Shown here piece by piece: positions 17,667 to 26,405 of a stretch of 64,000 nt of DNA. Numbering within the stretch: position 1 is the stretch's first letter; each line of letters begins with the position of its first letter. A program made the position numbers and the translations under genes. The notes below the pieces were generated by a model. It did not search any database, was not told the DNA's origin, and worked only from the letters and a program-made list of their open reading frames with translations. Source of the DNA: Rahnella bruchi (GTDB taxonomy: Bacteria; Pseudomonadota; Gammaproteobacteria; Enterobacterales; Enterobacteriaceae); assembly GCF_003614975.1 (NCBI RefSeq), contig NZ_QZWI01000005.1:186001-250000 (forward strand). The letters run 5' to 3'.

Positions 17667-18239
17667 ATGGCGACCACACGATGCAGCTGGGTTTCGAAAG
17701 AACCGGTTTACCTCGAATATCATGATAAAGAATGGGGCGTTCCGGTCCTGGATGGCCGCCAACTGTTTGAAATGCTGTGCCTTGAAGGCCAGCAGGCAGG
17801 ATTATCGTGGATAACGGTGCTGAGAAAGCGTGAAAATTATCGTCAGAACTTTCACAAATTTGATCCCAAACGCATCGCGAAAATGACCGATGACGATGTG
17901 GAACGTCTGGTGCTCGACGCCGGTATCATTCGCCATCGCGGTAAAATCAAAGCCATTATCGGCAACGCACAGGCGTATCTGGCCATGGAAGCCAGCGGAG
18001 AAAGCTTCTCTGAGTTCATCTGGAACTTCGTGGGTGGTCAGCCGGTCATCAATAATCCCCTCGGTCCCGAAGGCGTACCGGCAAAAACAGCGGTGTCAGA
18101 TGCGATGTCCAAAGCGCTGAAAAAGAAAGGCTTTAAATTCATCGGATCCACGATTTGTTACGCTTTCATGCAGGCCGCCGGCCTGGTGAACGATCATCAG
18201 TCTTATTGCTTCTGCCATCCCGCGAATCAGCCGTCATGA
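17667..18239 (+). CDS. tag: 3-methyladenine DNA glycosylase I
   Basis: 190 residues, similar to E. coli Tag: EYHDKEWGVPVLDGRQLFEMLCLEGQQAGLSW, then RHRGKIKAIIGNAQAYL. It removes 3-methyladenine from alkylated DNA. The zinc-snap ligands of the family are visible as Cys6, His/Cys in the C-terminal DHQSYCFCHP segment. Overlaps yiaC by 4 bp (ATGA), the same tag-yiaC pair as in E. coli. Confidence 0.97.
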   Translation: MATTRCSWVSKEPVYLEYHDKEWGVPVLDGRQLFEMLCLEGQQAGLSWITVLRKRENYRQNFHKFDPKRIAKMTDDDVERLVLDAGIIRHRGKIKAIIGNAQAYLAMEASGESFSEFIWNFVGGQPVINNPLGPEGVPAKTAVSDAMSKALKKKGFKFIGSTICYAFMQAAGLVNDHQSYCFCHPANQPS

Positions 18240-18679
18240 TCCGCGCTGCGCAACCGCGCGATACCGAAGCCATTTTGTTGCTCTGGCTGCGCAGCTCATT
18301 GCTTTCCCATCCTTTTATTGCCGATTCTTACTGGATCGAAAGTCTGCAAATGGTCAGAGAAGATTTTCTCCCCAAAGCCCGCGTCTGGGTGGATTGCGAT
18401 ACAAATGATGAAATTTGCGGATTTATCGGCGTGATGAATCAGCAGTTTATCGGTGCGCTGTTTGTCGAAGAATCTCACTACGGCGACGGCACCGCGCAGC
18501 GGCTGATGGCAGCGGCTAAAGACGAATATCCGGTGCTGTTACTGGAGGTCTATCAGCAAAACCACCGTGCGGTTGCGTTCTATCATAAAGAAAAGTTTGA
18601 AATATCGGCCCGTACCCGCCATCCCGGCACTGACTTACCGACCTATATCCTGCGCTGGTTCCTGCCACTTTCTGAATAA
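18236..18679 (+). CDS. yiaC: GNAT N-acetyltransferase YiaC
   Basis: 147 residues from ATG 18236, the position coupled to the tag stop. Matches E. coli YiaC: start MIRAAQPRDTEAILLLWL, HPFIADSYW, and LLLEVYQQNHRAVAFYHKEKF. The family uses acetyl-CoA; E. coli YiaC has been reported to acetylate protein lysines. The acetyl-CoA binding loop (SHYGDGTAQRLM) is somewhat degenerate against the usual Q/RxxGxG/A. Confidence 0.88.
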   Translation: MIRAAQPRDTEAILLLWLRSSLLSHPFIADSYWIESLQMVREDFLPKARVWVDCDTNDEICGFIGVMNQQFIGALFVEESHYGDGTAQRLMAAAKDEYPVLLLEVYQQNHRAVAFYHKEKFEISARTRHPGTDLPTYILRWFLPLSE

Positions 18680-18826
18680 GTTCCTGAAATGCGTAAAAAT
18701 ACAAAAAGGGATATCCGGAATTCTCCTACTGCTTAACACCGCAAAATTGCGCATAAAGAGCGCCAGAACGCCGCAGGACAGATGTCCTCCCGTTGCATTT
18801 GTTTATGTTTTGACACCTTTTTCTGT

Positions 18827-18855
18827 GCAACTTGTTGGAAAGCAGGCAGTCATAA
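18827..18855 (+). promoter_or_regulatory. Sigma-E-like promoter for yiaD
   Basis: GCAACTT at 18827-18833, 15-bp spacer, GTCATAA at 18849-18855, resembling the sigma-E consensus GGAACTT-N15/16-GTCAAA. It lies 45 bp before the yiaD start and fits an envelope-stress role. Read by eye only; a TTGACA at 18810-18815 lacks a good partner -10. Confidence 0.4.
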
Positions 18856-18899
18856 TGCAGCGGTAAAGTTCTTAATAAAAACATCATGAAGGAAATAAG

Positions 18900-19562
18900 A
18901 TGAGCAAAAGATTACTTGTGGTTGCGGGCGTACTTTGCGTCACCATGGGCCTGTCAGCCTGTACCACTAACCCTTACACCGGCGAATCAGAAGCAGGGAA
19001 ATCCGGCATTGGCGCAGGTATTGGGGCCGCGCTCGGCGCAGGCGTCGGGATGCTGTCTTCCTCCAAACACGATCGCGGCAAAGGCGCGCTGATCGGCGCT
19101 GCAGCGGGTGCCGCACTGGGTGGCGGTGCAGGTTATTACATGGATGTGCAGGAATCTAAACTGCGCGACAAAATGAAAGGCACCGGCGTCAGCGTGACCC
19201 GTCAGGGCGATAACATCGTGCTGAACATGCCAAACAATGTGACGTTTGACACCAACAGCAGCACGCTGAAACCGGCGGGCGCTAACACGCTGACCGGCGT
19301 GGCGATGGTACTGAAAGAGTATCCGAAAACTGCCGTGAACGTTGTCGGTTATACGGACAGCACCGGTACCCGAGCACTCAACATGAAGCTTTCGCAGCAA
19401 CGTGCTGACGGCGTGGGCAGCGCGCTGATCACTCAGGGCGTTGAAGGCAGCCGCGTACACACCACCGGCGCTGGCCCGGACAATCCGATTGCGACCAACA
19501 GCACCGAAGCGGGCAAAGCGCAGAACCGTCGCGTCGAGATTACCCTCAGCCCGTTACAGTAA
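18900..19562 (+). CDS. yiaD: OmpA-family lipoprotein YiaD
   Basis: 220 residues (E. coli YiaD 219). Lipobox LSAC with lipidated Cys21; glycine-zipper segment at about 35-80 (GIGAGIGAALGAGVG; GAAAGAALGGGAG); OmpA-like peptidoglycan-binding domain at about 110-218 (VVGYTDSTG, LSQQRADGV, NRRVEITL). It should anchor the outer membrane to peptidoglycan. Monocistronic, with its own terminator. Confidence 0.95.
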   Translation: MSKRLLVVAGVLCVTMGLSACTTNPYTGESEAGKSGIGAGIGAALGAGVGMLSSSKHDRGKGALIGAAAGAALGGGAGYYMDVQESKLRDKMKGTGVSVTRQGDNIVLNMPNNVTFDTNSSTLKPAGANTLTGVAMVLKEYPKTAVNVVGYTDSTGTRALNMKLSQQRADGVGSALITQGVEGSRVHTTGAGPDNPIATNSTEAGKAQNRRVEITLSPLQ

Positions 19563-19582
19563 ATTTCGTCCTACCCCTGATA

Positions 19583-19608
19583 AAAACGGAGCCATTCGGC
19601 TCCGTTTT
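19583..19608 (+). terminator. Rho-independent terminator after yiaD
   Basis: 11-bp perfect stem AAAACGGAGCC/GGCTCCGTTTT with 4-nt loop; T-rich arm. Confidence 0.9.
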
Positions 19609-19664
19609 CGCGTTTGTGATATTCTGCCGCCACGTGCCCTTCCACCTGTGTAACGGATGCCAGT

Positions 19665-20672
19665 ATGTCTCTGAAAGCTATTGCGAAAGATCTTGGTCTC
19701 TCTGTCACTACCGTCAGCCGCGCGCTGAACGGCTACGATGACGTTTCAGCAGACACCAAAGCGCGGGTTCAGGCGGCGGCCGATTTACGTGGTTACCGGC
19801 CTAACACCCTCGCCCGCCGGTTAAAGATGGGTAAGATCGACGCCGTTGGCCTCATTTTCCCGTTCAGTTCTCATCCGTTAAGCAATTCCGCGTTTATCGA
19901 AATGGTCGGCTGTATCACCCGCGAGCTGGCAAAATATGAAATCGACTTGCTGCTGGTACCGGATGAACTGGGCACATATTCCTGGCGCAGACTCATCGAA
20001 AGTAAACGCGTCGATGCCATGCTGGTGGCACATACGCTGGATAGCGACCCGCGACTGATGGATTTGCAGCAGCGTAATTTTCCTTTTCTGGCGCTCGGGC
20101 GCAGCGGCTGTCTGACGCAGGATTACGCCTGGTTTGATTTCGACAACCGCGCGGGTATGCAAATGGCGGTCGATCACCTCGCCGCTCTCGGGCATCAGCG
20201 CATCGCGTTTCTGGGCGAAAGCAATCAGCAATCGTTTATCGGTCAGCGCTTTCAGGGTTATCTCGACGGATTACGCGAAAACATGCTGCTGCATAATCCT
20301 GATTACGTGCATAAAATCAGCCCGAGTCGTCGCGCCGGTTATCAGACTACTCAGGCGCTGCTGGCCTTGCCAGTGCCTCCGACGGCGATTGTCTGCGACT
20401 GTAATATGCATGGCGAAGGTGCAGCGCTGGCGTTGCATGAAGCCGGCCTGCTGCTCACCGGTGGTGTTTCCCTGATTATCTTTGACGGCTTGCCGTGCGA
20501 CAGTGTGCCCGATGTGGCCGTCACAGCCGTCCGTCAGGGCACGCGTGAAGCGGTCGGGTTACAAATCGCCACTATGACGATGGCGCTGATCCGCAACGAA
20601 CCGCTGAAGGATTTGCAGGTTCTCTGGCAGCCCGAATTGCAGGCAGGCGTTACAGCACATCCACCACGCTGA
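19665..20672 (+). CDS. rafR: LacI-family raffinose repressor RafR
   Basis: 335 residues, recognisably like RafR of plasmid pRSD2. N-terminal LacI helix-turn-helix (SLKAIAKDLGLSVTTVSRALNGY) and RGYRPNTLARRLKMGKIDA hinge; periplasmic-binding-like effector domain after about 60. It should repress rafA-rafB and be induced by melibiose or raffinose. The perfect palindrome at 20733-20750 downstream is the expected operator. Confidence 0.9.
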   Translation: MSLKAIAKDLGLSVTTVSRALNGYDDVSADTKARVQAAADLRGYRPNTLARRLKMGKIDAVGLIFPFSSHPLSNSAFIEMVGCITRELAKYEIDLLLVPDELGTYSWRRLIESKRVDAMLVAHTLDSDPRLMDLQQRNFPFLALGRSGCLTQDYAWFDFDNRAGMQMAVDHLAALGHQRIAFLGESNQQSFIGQRFQGYLDGLRENMLLHNPDYVHKISPSRRAGYQTTQALLALPVPPTAIVCDCNMHGEGAALALHEAGLLLTGGVSLIIFDGLPCDSVPDVAVTAVRQGTREAVGLQIATMTMALIRNEPLKDLQVLWQPELQAGVTAHPPR

Positions 20673-20732
20673 TACTTCCCTCTTAAGTTATTTTTCCACC
20701 CTATATCACATTTTTTCACCTTCACATTTCCC

Positions 20733-20750
20733 ATCCGAAACGTTTCGGAT
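20733..20750. promoter_or_regulatory. RafR operator
   Basis: ATCCGAAACGTTTCGGAT is a perfect 18-bp palindrome, 63 bp before the rafA start. The core CCGAAACGTTTCGG is the known raf operator core of plasmid pRSD2. I see one copy here, while the plasmid operon has two. Confidence 0.85.
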
Positions 20751-20812
20751 CAATAGTTACTGCACCTGATCGCGTCTTATCAGCGCAAATCTTTGTCTGG
20801 AGCAGTGACTAT

Positions 20813-22939
20813 ATGGAAAACAAGATTGTTCATTTAACCGGCGGACAGACCAGCCTGATCGTCCGTTGTACGCCTTACGCTGAAATTCTTTACTGGGGAA
20901 ACCGCCTCAGTCAGTTTTCGGCTGATGACATCATTTCGCTGAGCCGCGCCGTGCCCAATGGCCGGATTGATGTAGAGGCACCGGTGAATTTCAGCGTCGA
21001 TTCCGGACGCGGTTCATTCGGCACGCCGGGAATGGAAGGCCATCGTAACGGGCAGGACTGGTCGCCAGTATTCAATACCACGCAGGTCAGTCACGACGAA
21101 AATCAGCTCATCATCAATACCGAAGACGCGATTGCGGGTCTGCAATTTCGCAGCGAATTGCGCCTTGATGACAACGGGGTTTTGCAGGCACGTAACGCAC
21201 TGACCAATCTTAAACCCGGCACTTATCAGGTGACACGGCTGGCCGTGACGCTGCCGCTGCCGCAGCGCGCCACCGAAGTGATGGCGTTTCATGGGCGCTG
21301 GATCAAAGAGTTTCAGCCACACCGCACGCAGCTGGATCACGGCGGCATCATTCAGGAAAACCGCCGCGGCAAAACGTCCTCTGAATATTTCCCGGCGATG
21401 ATGATCGGTCATCAGGGTTTCAGCGAAGAACAGGGCGAAGTCTGGGGAATGCATCTGGGCTGGAGCGGCAATCATCGCCTGCGCGCTGACATCAAAATCG
21501 ATGGCCGTCGTCTGGTACAGGCCGAAGCACTTTATTTTCCGGGCGAACAACGCCTTGAACAGGGCGAAATGCTGGAAACGCCGTGGCTGTACGCCAGCTA
21601 TTCCGCCAGCGGTCTGAACCGCATGAGTCAGCAATTCCACCGTTTTGTACGTGAGCAGATTTTACGATTCCCGACCGAAAAGCCGCGTCCGGTGCATCTC
21701 AATACCTGGGAAGGGATTTATTTCGATCACGATCCTGACTATATCATGCAGATGGCGACAGAATCTGCCGCGTTAGGCGTTGAACGCTTCATTATCGACG
21801 ACGGTTGGTTCCGCGGGCGCGATCACGACCGCGCGGCGCTCGGTGACTGGTATCTCGATGAGAAAAAGTATCCCAACGGCCTCACCCCGGTCATCAGCCA
21901 CGTCAAAAAACTGGGTATGGAATTTGGTATCTGGGTCGAACCGGAAATGATTAATCCGGATTCCGATTTGTATCGCGCCCATCCGGACTGGCTGCTGGCG
22001 TTGCCCGGTTATCAGCAGCCGAGCGGGCGTCATCAGTTCGTGCTCGATTTAAGCAATCCGCAGGTCTTTGATTATCTGGTGGAACGTATGAGCTGGCTGC
22101 TCGGCGAGCATGATGTCGATTACGTGAAATGGGACATGAACCGCGAAATCGTCCAGCCGGGGCACGAAGGTCGCGCGGCGCTGACGGTACAAACGCAGCA
22201 GTTCTACCGTCTGCTGGATGTTCTGGGCGAACGCTTCCCGCAGATTGAGTTTGAATCCTGCGCGTCCGGTGGCGGTCGCATTGATTTCGAGGTGCTCAAG
22301 CGCAGCCACCGTTTCTGGACATCCGACAATAACGACGCGCTGGAACGACAAAAAATTCAGCGCGGCATGAGCTACTTCTTCCCGCCGGAAGTGATGGGCT
22401 CACACATTGGCAACAAGCTGTGTCACGCCACCTCGCGCCAGCACAGCATTGAATTTCGCGGCCTGACGGCGCTGTTCGGCCATATGGGCATTGAGCTGGA
22501 TCCGGTGAAAGAAGGCGAGGCTGAACGCGCCGGTTTTGCGAAATATACCCGCCTTCATCAGCAGCTGCGTCCGTTACTGCACAGCGGCGACGTGTACCGC
22601 GTGGATACACACGACGAGACCGTGCTGATCAATGGGGTGGTCAGTGAAAGCAGGGATCGGGCCGTATTTCTGGTCAGCCAGTTGGCGATGCCGACATGGT
22701 CATTGCCCGGTGCGTTACGCGTGCCGGGGCTGAAAGCGGATGCCCGCTATCGCGTGACGGTGCTCGACGAACCGGCATTACTCAAAGGCGGTGGCAGCGG
22801 TCACACCATGCGCGTGCAACCGGCGTGGCTGCATGCGTCGCCGGTACTGAGCGGTGAATGGCTGGCGAATGCAGGGCTGGCATTGCCGGTGCTGGATCCG
22901 GAAAGCGCCCTGCTTCTCGGCTTCGAAGAAATCAGATAA
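20813..22939 (+). CDS. rafA: Alpha-galactosidase RafA (GH36)
   Basis: 708 residues, the RafA length. Cytoplasmic enzyme hydrolysing alpha-1,6-galactosides such as raffinose and melibiose. GH36 motifs: IIDDGWF near residue 328; nucleophile Asp441 in [17 protein letters not shown] around 482-491; acid/base Asp505 in [16 protein letters not shown]. No signal peptide. First structural gene of the raf cluster; no rafD (sucrose hydrolase) is nearby. Confidence 0.96.
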   Translation: MENKIVHLTGGQTSLIVRCTPYAEILYWGNRLSQFSADDIISLSRAVPNGRIDVEAPVNFSVDSGRGSFGTPGMEGHRNGQDWSPVFNTTQVSHDENQLIINTEDAIAGLQFRSELRLDDNGVLQARNALTNLKPGTYQVTRLAVTLPLPQRATEVMAFHGRWIKEFQPHRTQLDHGGIIQENRRGKTSSEYFPAMMIGHQGFSEEQGEVWGMHLGWSGNHRLRADIKIDGRRLVQAEALYFPGEQRLEQGEMLETPWLYASYSASGLNRMSQQFHRFVREQILRFPTEKPRPVHLNTWEGIYFDHDPDYIMQMATESAALGVERFIIDDGWFRGRDHDRAALGDWYLDEKKYPNGLTPVISHVKKLGMEFGIWVEPEMINPDSDLYRAHPDWLLALPGYQQPSGRHQFVLDLSNPQVFDYLVERMSWLLGEHDVDYVKWDMNREIVQPGHEGRAALTVQTQQFYRLLDVLGERFPQIEFESCASGGGRIDFEVLKRSHRFWTSDNNDALERQKIQRGMSYFFPPEVMGSHIGNKLCHATSRQHSIEFRGLTALFGHMGIELDPVKEGEAERAGFAKYTRLHQQLRPLLHSGDVYRVDTHDETVLINGVVSESRDRAVFLVSQLAMPTWSLPGALRVPGLKADARYRVTVLDEPALLKGGGSGHTMRVQPAWLHASPVLSGEWLANAGLALPVLDPESALLLGFEEIR

Positions 22940-22951
22940 CAACAAAAAACG

Positions 22952-22969
22952 CCGGTACTACAGTGCCGG
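22952..22969 (+). terminator. rafA-rafB intercistronic hairpin
   Basis: CCGGTACT/AGTGCCGG (8-bp stem with one G-T pair) followed by TTTTC, between rafA and rafB. Probably a leaky terminator that makes permease expression lower than that of the enzyme. Confidence 0.5.
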
Positions 22970-22997
22970 TTTTCATGGTTTCGGCAAGGAAATCACT

Positions 22998-24284
22998 ATG
23001 AACCCTACACAAACTTCCGATCGTTGCTTCTATAAAAACAATACTAACTTCTGGATATTTGGCAGCTATTTCTTCCTCTATTTCTTCATTATGGCGACCT
23101 GTTATCCGTTTTTACCGATCTGGCTTTCCGATGTGATCGGCCTGAGCAAAACGGAAACCGGCATCGTGTTTTCCAGCATGTCGCTGTTTGCGATTTTGTT
23201 TCAGCCGATTTTCGGCATCATTTCTGACAAGCTTGGCCTGAAAAAACACCTGCTGTGGATCATCGCCGTGCTGCTGTTTCTTTTCGCGCCTTTCTTCATT
23301 TACGTTTTCGCGCCATTGTTAAAACTGAATATCGTACTCGGCGCCATTCTCGGCGGCGCGTATATCGGTTTCGTGTTTGCGGGCGGTTCAGGCGCGACTG
23401 AGGCTTACATTGAAAGAGTCAGCCGCAACAGTTCGTTCGAATACGGTAAGGCGCGGATGTTCGGGTGCTTCGGCTGGGGGATTTGCGCCTCGACGGCGGG
23501 AGTGCTGTTTAACATCAATCCGGACATCGTGTTCTGGATGGGTTCCGGCGCAGCGATCATTTTGATGATTTTGCTGCTGATTGCCCGTCCGCAGGAAAAC
23601 AAAAACGCGCAGGTTCTGGATAAACTCGGTGCTAATCAGCCGCAATTTTCGCTGAAAACGGCGGCTTTGTTGCTGAAAGAACGCAAACTGTGGATGCTGA
23701 TTTTATATGTCATCGGCGTGGCCTGTGTGTATGACGTATTCGATCAGCAGTTCGCGACTTTCTTCAAAACCTTCTTTGCCTCCCCGCAGCAGGGCACGGA
23801 AATGTTTGGCTACGTCACCACTGCCGGTGAGTTGTGTAACGCGCTGATTATGTTCTGTTCACCGTGGATTATTAACCGCATCGGCGCAAAAAATACGCTG
23901 CTGCTGGCGGGTACGATTATGTCCATCCGCATAGTCGGTTCGTCATTCGCGACGACGGCCATTGAAGTGATCCTGCTGAAAATGCTGCATGCGCTGGAAG
24001 TCCCGTTCCTGCTGGTGGGGGTGTTCAAATACATCACGCAAATCTTTGATGTCCGGTTCTCCGCGACCATTTATCTGATCGGCTTTAATTTCGCCAAACA
24101 ACTTGCGGCCATCTTCCTCTCGGCTTTCGCCGGTAATTTGTATGACCGCATCGGTTTCAGCGATACCTATCTGATCCTCGGCGGTATTGCCTTTAGCGTG
24201 ACGATTATTTCGGCCTTTACCCTGAGCAGCAGACCGAAGACCGAAACGGTTTCCGGGGTGCAAACGGCAGAAGGTTTGCGCTGA
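22998..24284 (+). CDS. rafB: Raffinose/melibiose:H+ symporter RafB
   Basis: 428 residues from ATG 22998 (AAGGA 7 bp upstream); upstream codons in the frame overlap rafA and are not RafB-like. Twelve-helix MFS permease of the LacY/oligosaccharide:H+ symporter family: [50 protein letters not shown], and FDQQFATFF. It imports the alpha-galactosides cleaved by RafA. Confidence 0.94.
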   Translation: MNPTQTSDRCFYKNNTNFWIFGSYFFLYFFIMATCYPFLPIWLSDVIGLSKTETGIVFSSMSLFAILFQPIFGIISDKLGLKKHLLWIIAVLLFLFAPFFIYVFAPLLKLNIVLGAILGGAYIGFVFAGGSGATEAYIERVSRNSSFEYGKARMFGCFGWGICASTAGVLFNINPDIVFWMGSGAAIILMILLLIARPQENKNAQVLDKLGANQPQFSLKTAALLLKERKLWMLILYVIGVACVYDVFDQQFATFFKTFFASPQQGTEMFGYVTTAGELCNALIMFCSPWIINRIGAKNTLLLAGTIMSIRIVGSSFATTAIEVILLKMLHALEVPFLLVGVFKYITQIFDVRFSATIYLIGFNFAKQLAAIFLSAFAGNLYDRIGFSDTYLILGGIAFSVTIISAFTLSSRPKTETVSGVQTAEGLR

Positions 24285-24351
24285 CTTGCGGATGCAGCCT
24301 TTCGGCACTCTGTGCTAGTCTCCGTGGGACAAGCATGAGGGGAGAAAGGCT

Positions 24352-25386
24352 GTGAGTAAAAAACAGGAACCGGGCGCGGTGGTTCGCGCCACGATACGTG
24401 ACGTCGCCAGCGCCGCCAAAACGGGTAAAACCAGCGTTTCACGTTATCTCAACGGTGAACAACACCTGCTGTCCGATTCGCTGAAAGAGCGCATCGGACG
24501 GGCGATCTCCCTGCTCGATTATCAACCGAGCCAGATGGCGCGCAGCCTGAAAAGCGGTCAGACGCGGTTAATCGGGCTTATCCTCGCCGATATTACCAAT
24601 CCCTATTCTGTCGATGTGATGCGCGGCGTTGAAGCCGCCTGCCGTCAGGAAGGACTGACGCTGTTGGTGTGTAACACCAACAACGAGCTGGATCAGGAAA
24701 AGCATTACCTGCAATTGCTCAGCAGTTACCGAGTTGACGGCATTGTGGTGAATGCTGTCGGCATGCGCGAGGCGGCGATTTCCACGCTGCAACAGGCCAA
24801 TCTACCGATGGTGCTGATCGACCGCAAAGTCGCGAATTTCGCCTGCGACGTCATCGGCCTGAAAAACGTAGAAGCCACGCAGATGATGACCGATCACCTC
24901 GTGCAACAGGGTTTCGAGGCACTGCTTTTCGTCAGCGAACCCGCCACCGTCAATACCCGTTTCGACCGTCTGCGTACGTTCCTGCAACGTATGCAGCAGT
25001 CCCCGCAACTGACGGGCGAACAGGGTGAAATTGAGCTGTATAACGCCGAAGGACTGGACAATTTACTGCGCGACTTTGTGGCGCGGCATGCGGATAAACA
25101 CAAAGCCGTGATGTGTGTAAACGGCGCACTGACATTACAGGTCGCACGTGCCATGCAGCGGCTGAATCTTCGCTGGGGGCCGGACATCGGCTTATCCGGC
25201 TTCGATGAACTGGTATGGGCCGATCTGGCGGGCGTGGGCATAACCACGCTAAAACAACCGACATACGACATGGGCGTAGCAGCGCTCAGACAGCTGGTGA
25301 CACGCATTCAGGGCAATTCTGAACCGGTCAAAGACCTGGAGTTTTCCGGCGAACTCGTTGCGCGCGGTTCCACCGCAGCACGCTGA
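24352..25386 (+). CDS. LacI-family regulator, PtxS/KguR-like
   Basis: 344 residues from GTG 24352, placed by GGGGAGAAAGG upstream. LacI helix-turn-helix (ATIRDVASAAKTGKTSVSRYLNGE), DYQPSQMARSLKSGQTRLIGLIL hinge, and effector domain ending GFDELVWADL/GITTLKQPTYDMG. Its neighbours kguE-kguT-ghrB and the palindrome TGGAACCGGTTCCA before kguE match the PtxS system of Pseudomonas (operator TGAAACCGGTTTCA), which senses 2-ketogluconate. It is named by context; the effector is inferred. Confidence 0.8.
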   Translation: MSKKQEPGAVVRATIRDVASAAKTGKTSVSRYLNGEQHLLSDSLKERIGRAISLLDYQPSQMARSLKSGQTRLIGLILADITNPYSVDVMRGVEAACRQEGLTLLVCNTNNELDQEKHYLQLLSSYRVDGIVVNAVGMREAAISTLQQANLPMVLIDRKVANFACDVIGLKNVEATQMMTDHLVQQGFEALLFVSEPATVNTRFDRLRTFLQRMQQSPQLTGEQGEIELYNAEGLDNLLRDFVARHADKHKAVMCVNGALTLQVARAMQRLNLRWGPDIGLSGFDELVWADLAGVGITTLKQPTYDMGVAALRQLVTRIQGNSEPVKDLEFSGELVARGSTAAR

Positions 25387-25411
25387 TCCCATTTACTTCT
25401 CCGATTTCCTG

Positions 25412-25430
25412 CCCGTTCTTCGTGAGCGGG
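25412..25430 (+). terminator. Weak terminator after the PtxS-like gene
   Basis: CCCGTTC/GAGCGGG stem (one G-T pair), then ATCATATTTTT. Confidence 0.45.
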
Positions 25431-25460
25431 ATCATATTTTTGGGCTTTTGTTCTGTCGTC

Positions 25461-25474
25461 TGGAACCGGTTCCA
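25461..25474. promoter_or_regulatory. PtxS-type operator over the kguE promoter
   Basis: TGGAACCGGTTCCA is a perfect 14-bp palindrome, one substitution per arm from the Pseudomonas PtxS operator. A TATAAA -10 candidate lies at 25484-25489, so the palindrome covers the -35 position, as expected for repression. Confidence 0.75.
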
Positions 25475-25600
25475 ATTAGCTTGTATAAAACGAAACAAAA
25501 CGTTAACAACGGCACGATATCTCATTTGCTTGACTAAAATGAGGTTTCGAAATGATTGCCTGTCACTTCCTGGCAACCCGCCCTCACAGGAAAAACGTTC

Positions 25601-26350
25601 ATGAAAAAAGAAATCGTCATTGTCACCGCCGCCTACGGCAACAGCGTGGTGAAAGAACTCGGTGGTCAGGCAGAACTGCTCTCCGTCATTGCCGCTGCAC
25701 AGGCCGATGGCGTCGAAATCCGCCGTGAATTGTTCTCCCCGCAGGAACTGGATTCTTTACCGGCGCTGGCGGAGAAAATTCAGCATCATGGCCTGTTTGC
25801 AGTTTACTCGGTACCCTTCCCGCTGTTTTTGTCGGGTGGCGAGCTTAATCCTGATGCACCACAATATTTTGAAGAGGCGCGCATTCTGAATGCCCGCACG
25901 ATTAAGTTTTCTCTCGGTGAATTTGAGCCGGGCCAGGATCTGACACCGCTGAAGGTGGTGCTGGCATCAAGCCCGGTGAAGCTGGTAGTGGAGAACGATC
26001 AGACCCCGGAATGTGGAATTCTGTCGCGCATTAATGCCTTCATGTTTGCCGCAGAATCCCTGCATTTGCCATTGAGTATGACTTTCGACATGGCCAACTG
26101 GCTGTGGGTCGGACAGGATCCGGCGATTGCCGCTGAACGTCTGGCACGTCATGTCGGTTATGTGCATGTGAAAGCAGCGGAAAAACGTGCTGGAAAATGG
26201 CACGCCGTGGCACTCGATAACAGCGATGGCAGCTGGGAATCTTTGTTGAAAATGTTGCCTCAGGATGTCCCGCGCGGCATCGAATTCCCGCTTGAAGGGG
26301 ATGATTTGACCGCCGTGACGCGCCATTACGTTGACGTTTTACGCGGCTGA
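25601..26350 (+). CDS. kguE: TIM-barrel isomerase/epimerase KguE
   Basis: 249 residues from ATG 25601 (AGGA upstream). Xylose-isomerase-like TIM barrel; the start KKEIVIVTAAYGNSVVKELGGQAELL and DGVEIRRELF resemble KguE of the Pseudomonas 2-ketogluconate operon. Metal-ligand-type residues are visible in VVENDQTPE, MTFDMANW and IEFPLEG. The exact reaction of KguE is not settled. First gene of kguE-kguT-ghrB. Confidence 0.85.
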   Translation: MKKEIVIVTAAYGNSVVKELGGQAELLSVIAAAQADGVEIRRELFSPQELDSLPALAEKIQHHGLFAVYSVPFPLFLSGGELNPDAPQYFEEARILNARTIKFSLGEFEPGQDLTPLKVVLASSPVKLVVENDQTPECGILSRINAFMFAAESLHLPLSMTFDMANWLWVGQDPAIAAERLARHVGYVHVKAAEKRAGKWHAVALDNSDGSWESLLKMLPQDVPRGIEFPLEGDDLTAVTRHYVDVLRG

Positions 26351-26405
26351 TTTCGCGGCGCCCCACGGGTGCGGGAAAGCTGAGGCATTATCAGGAGATA
26401 CCGTT

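Noticed and set aside
24241-24256. CCGAAACGGTTTCCGG near the end of rafB as a second RafR or PtxS operator
   Set aside because: It lies in coding sequence, its half-site spacing differs by one or two bases from both operators, and symmetry is imperfect.
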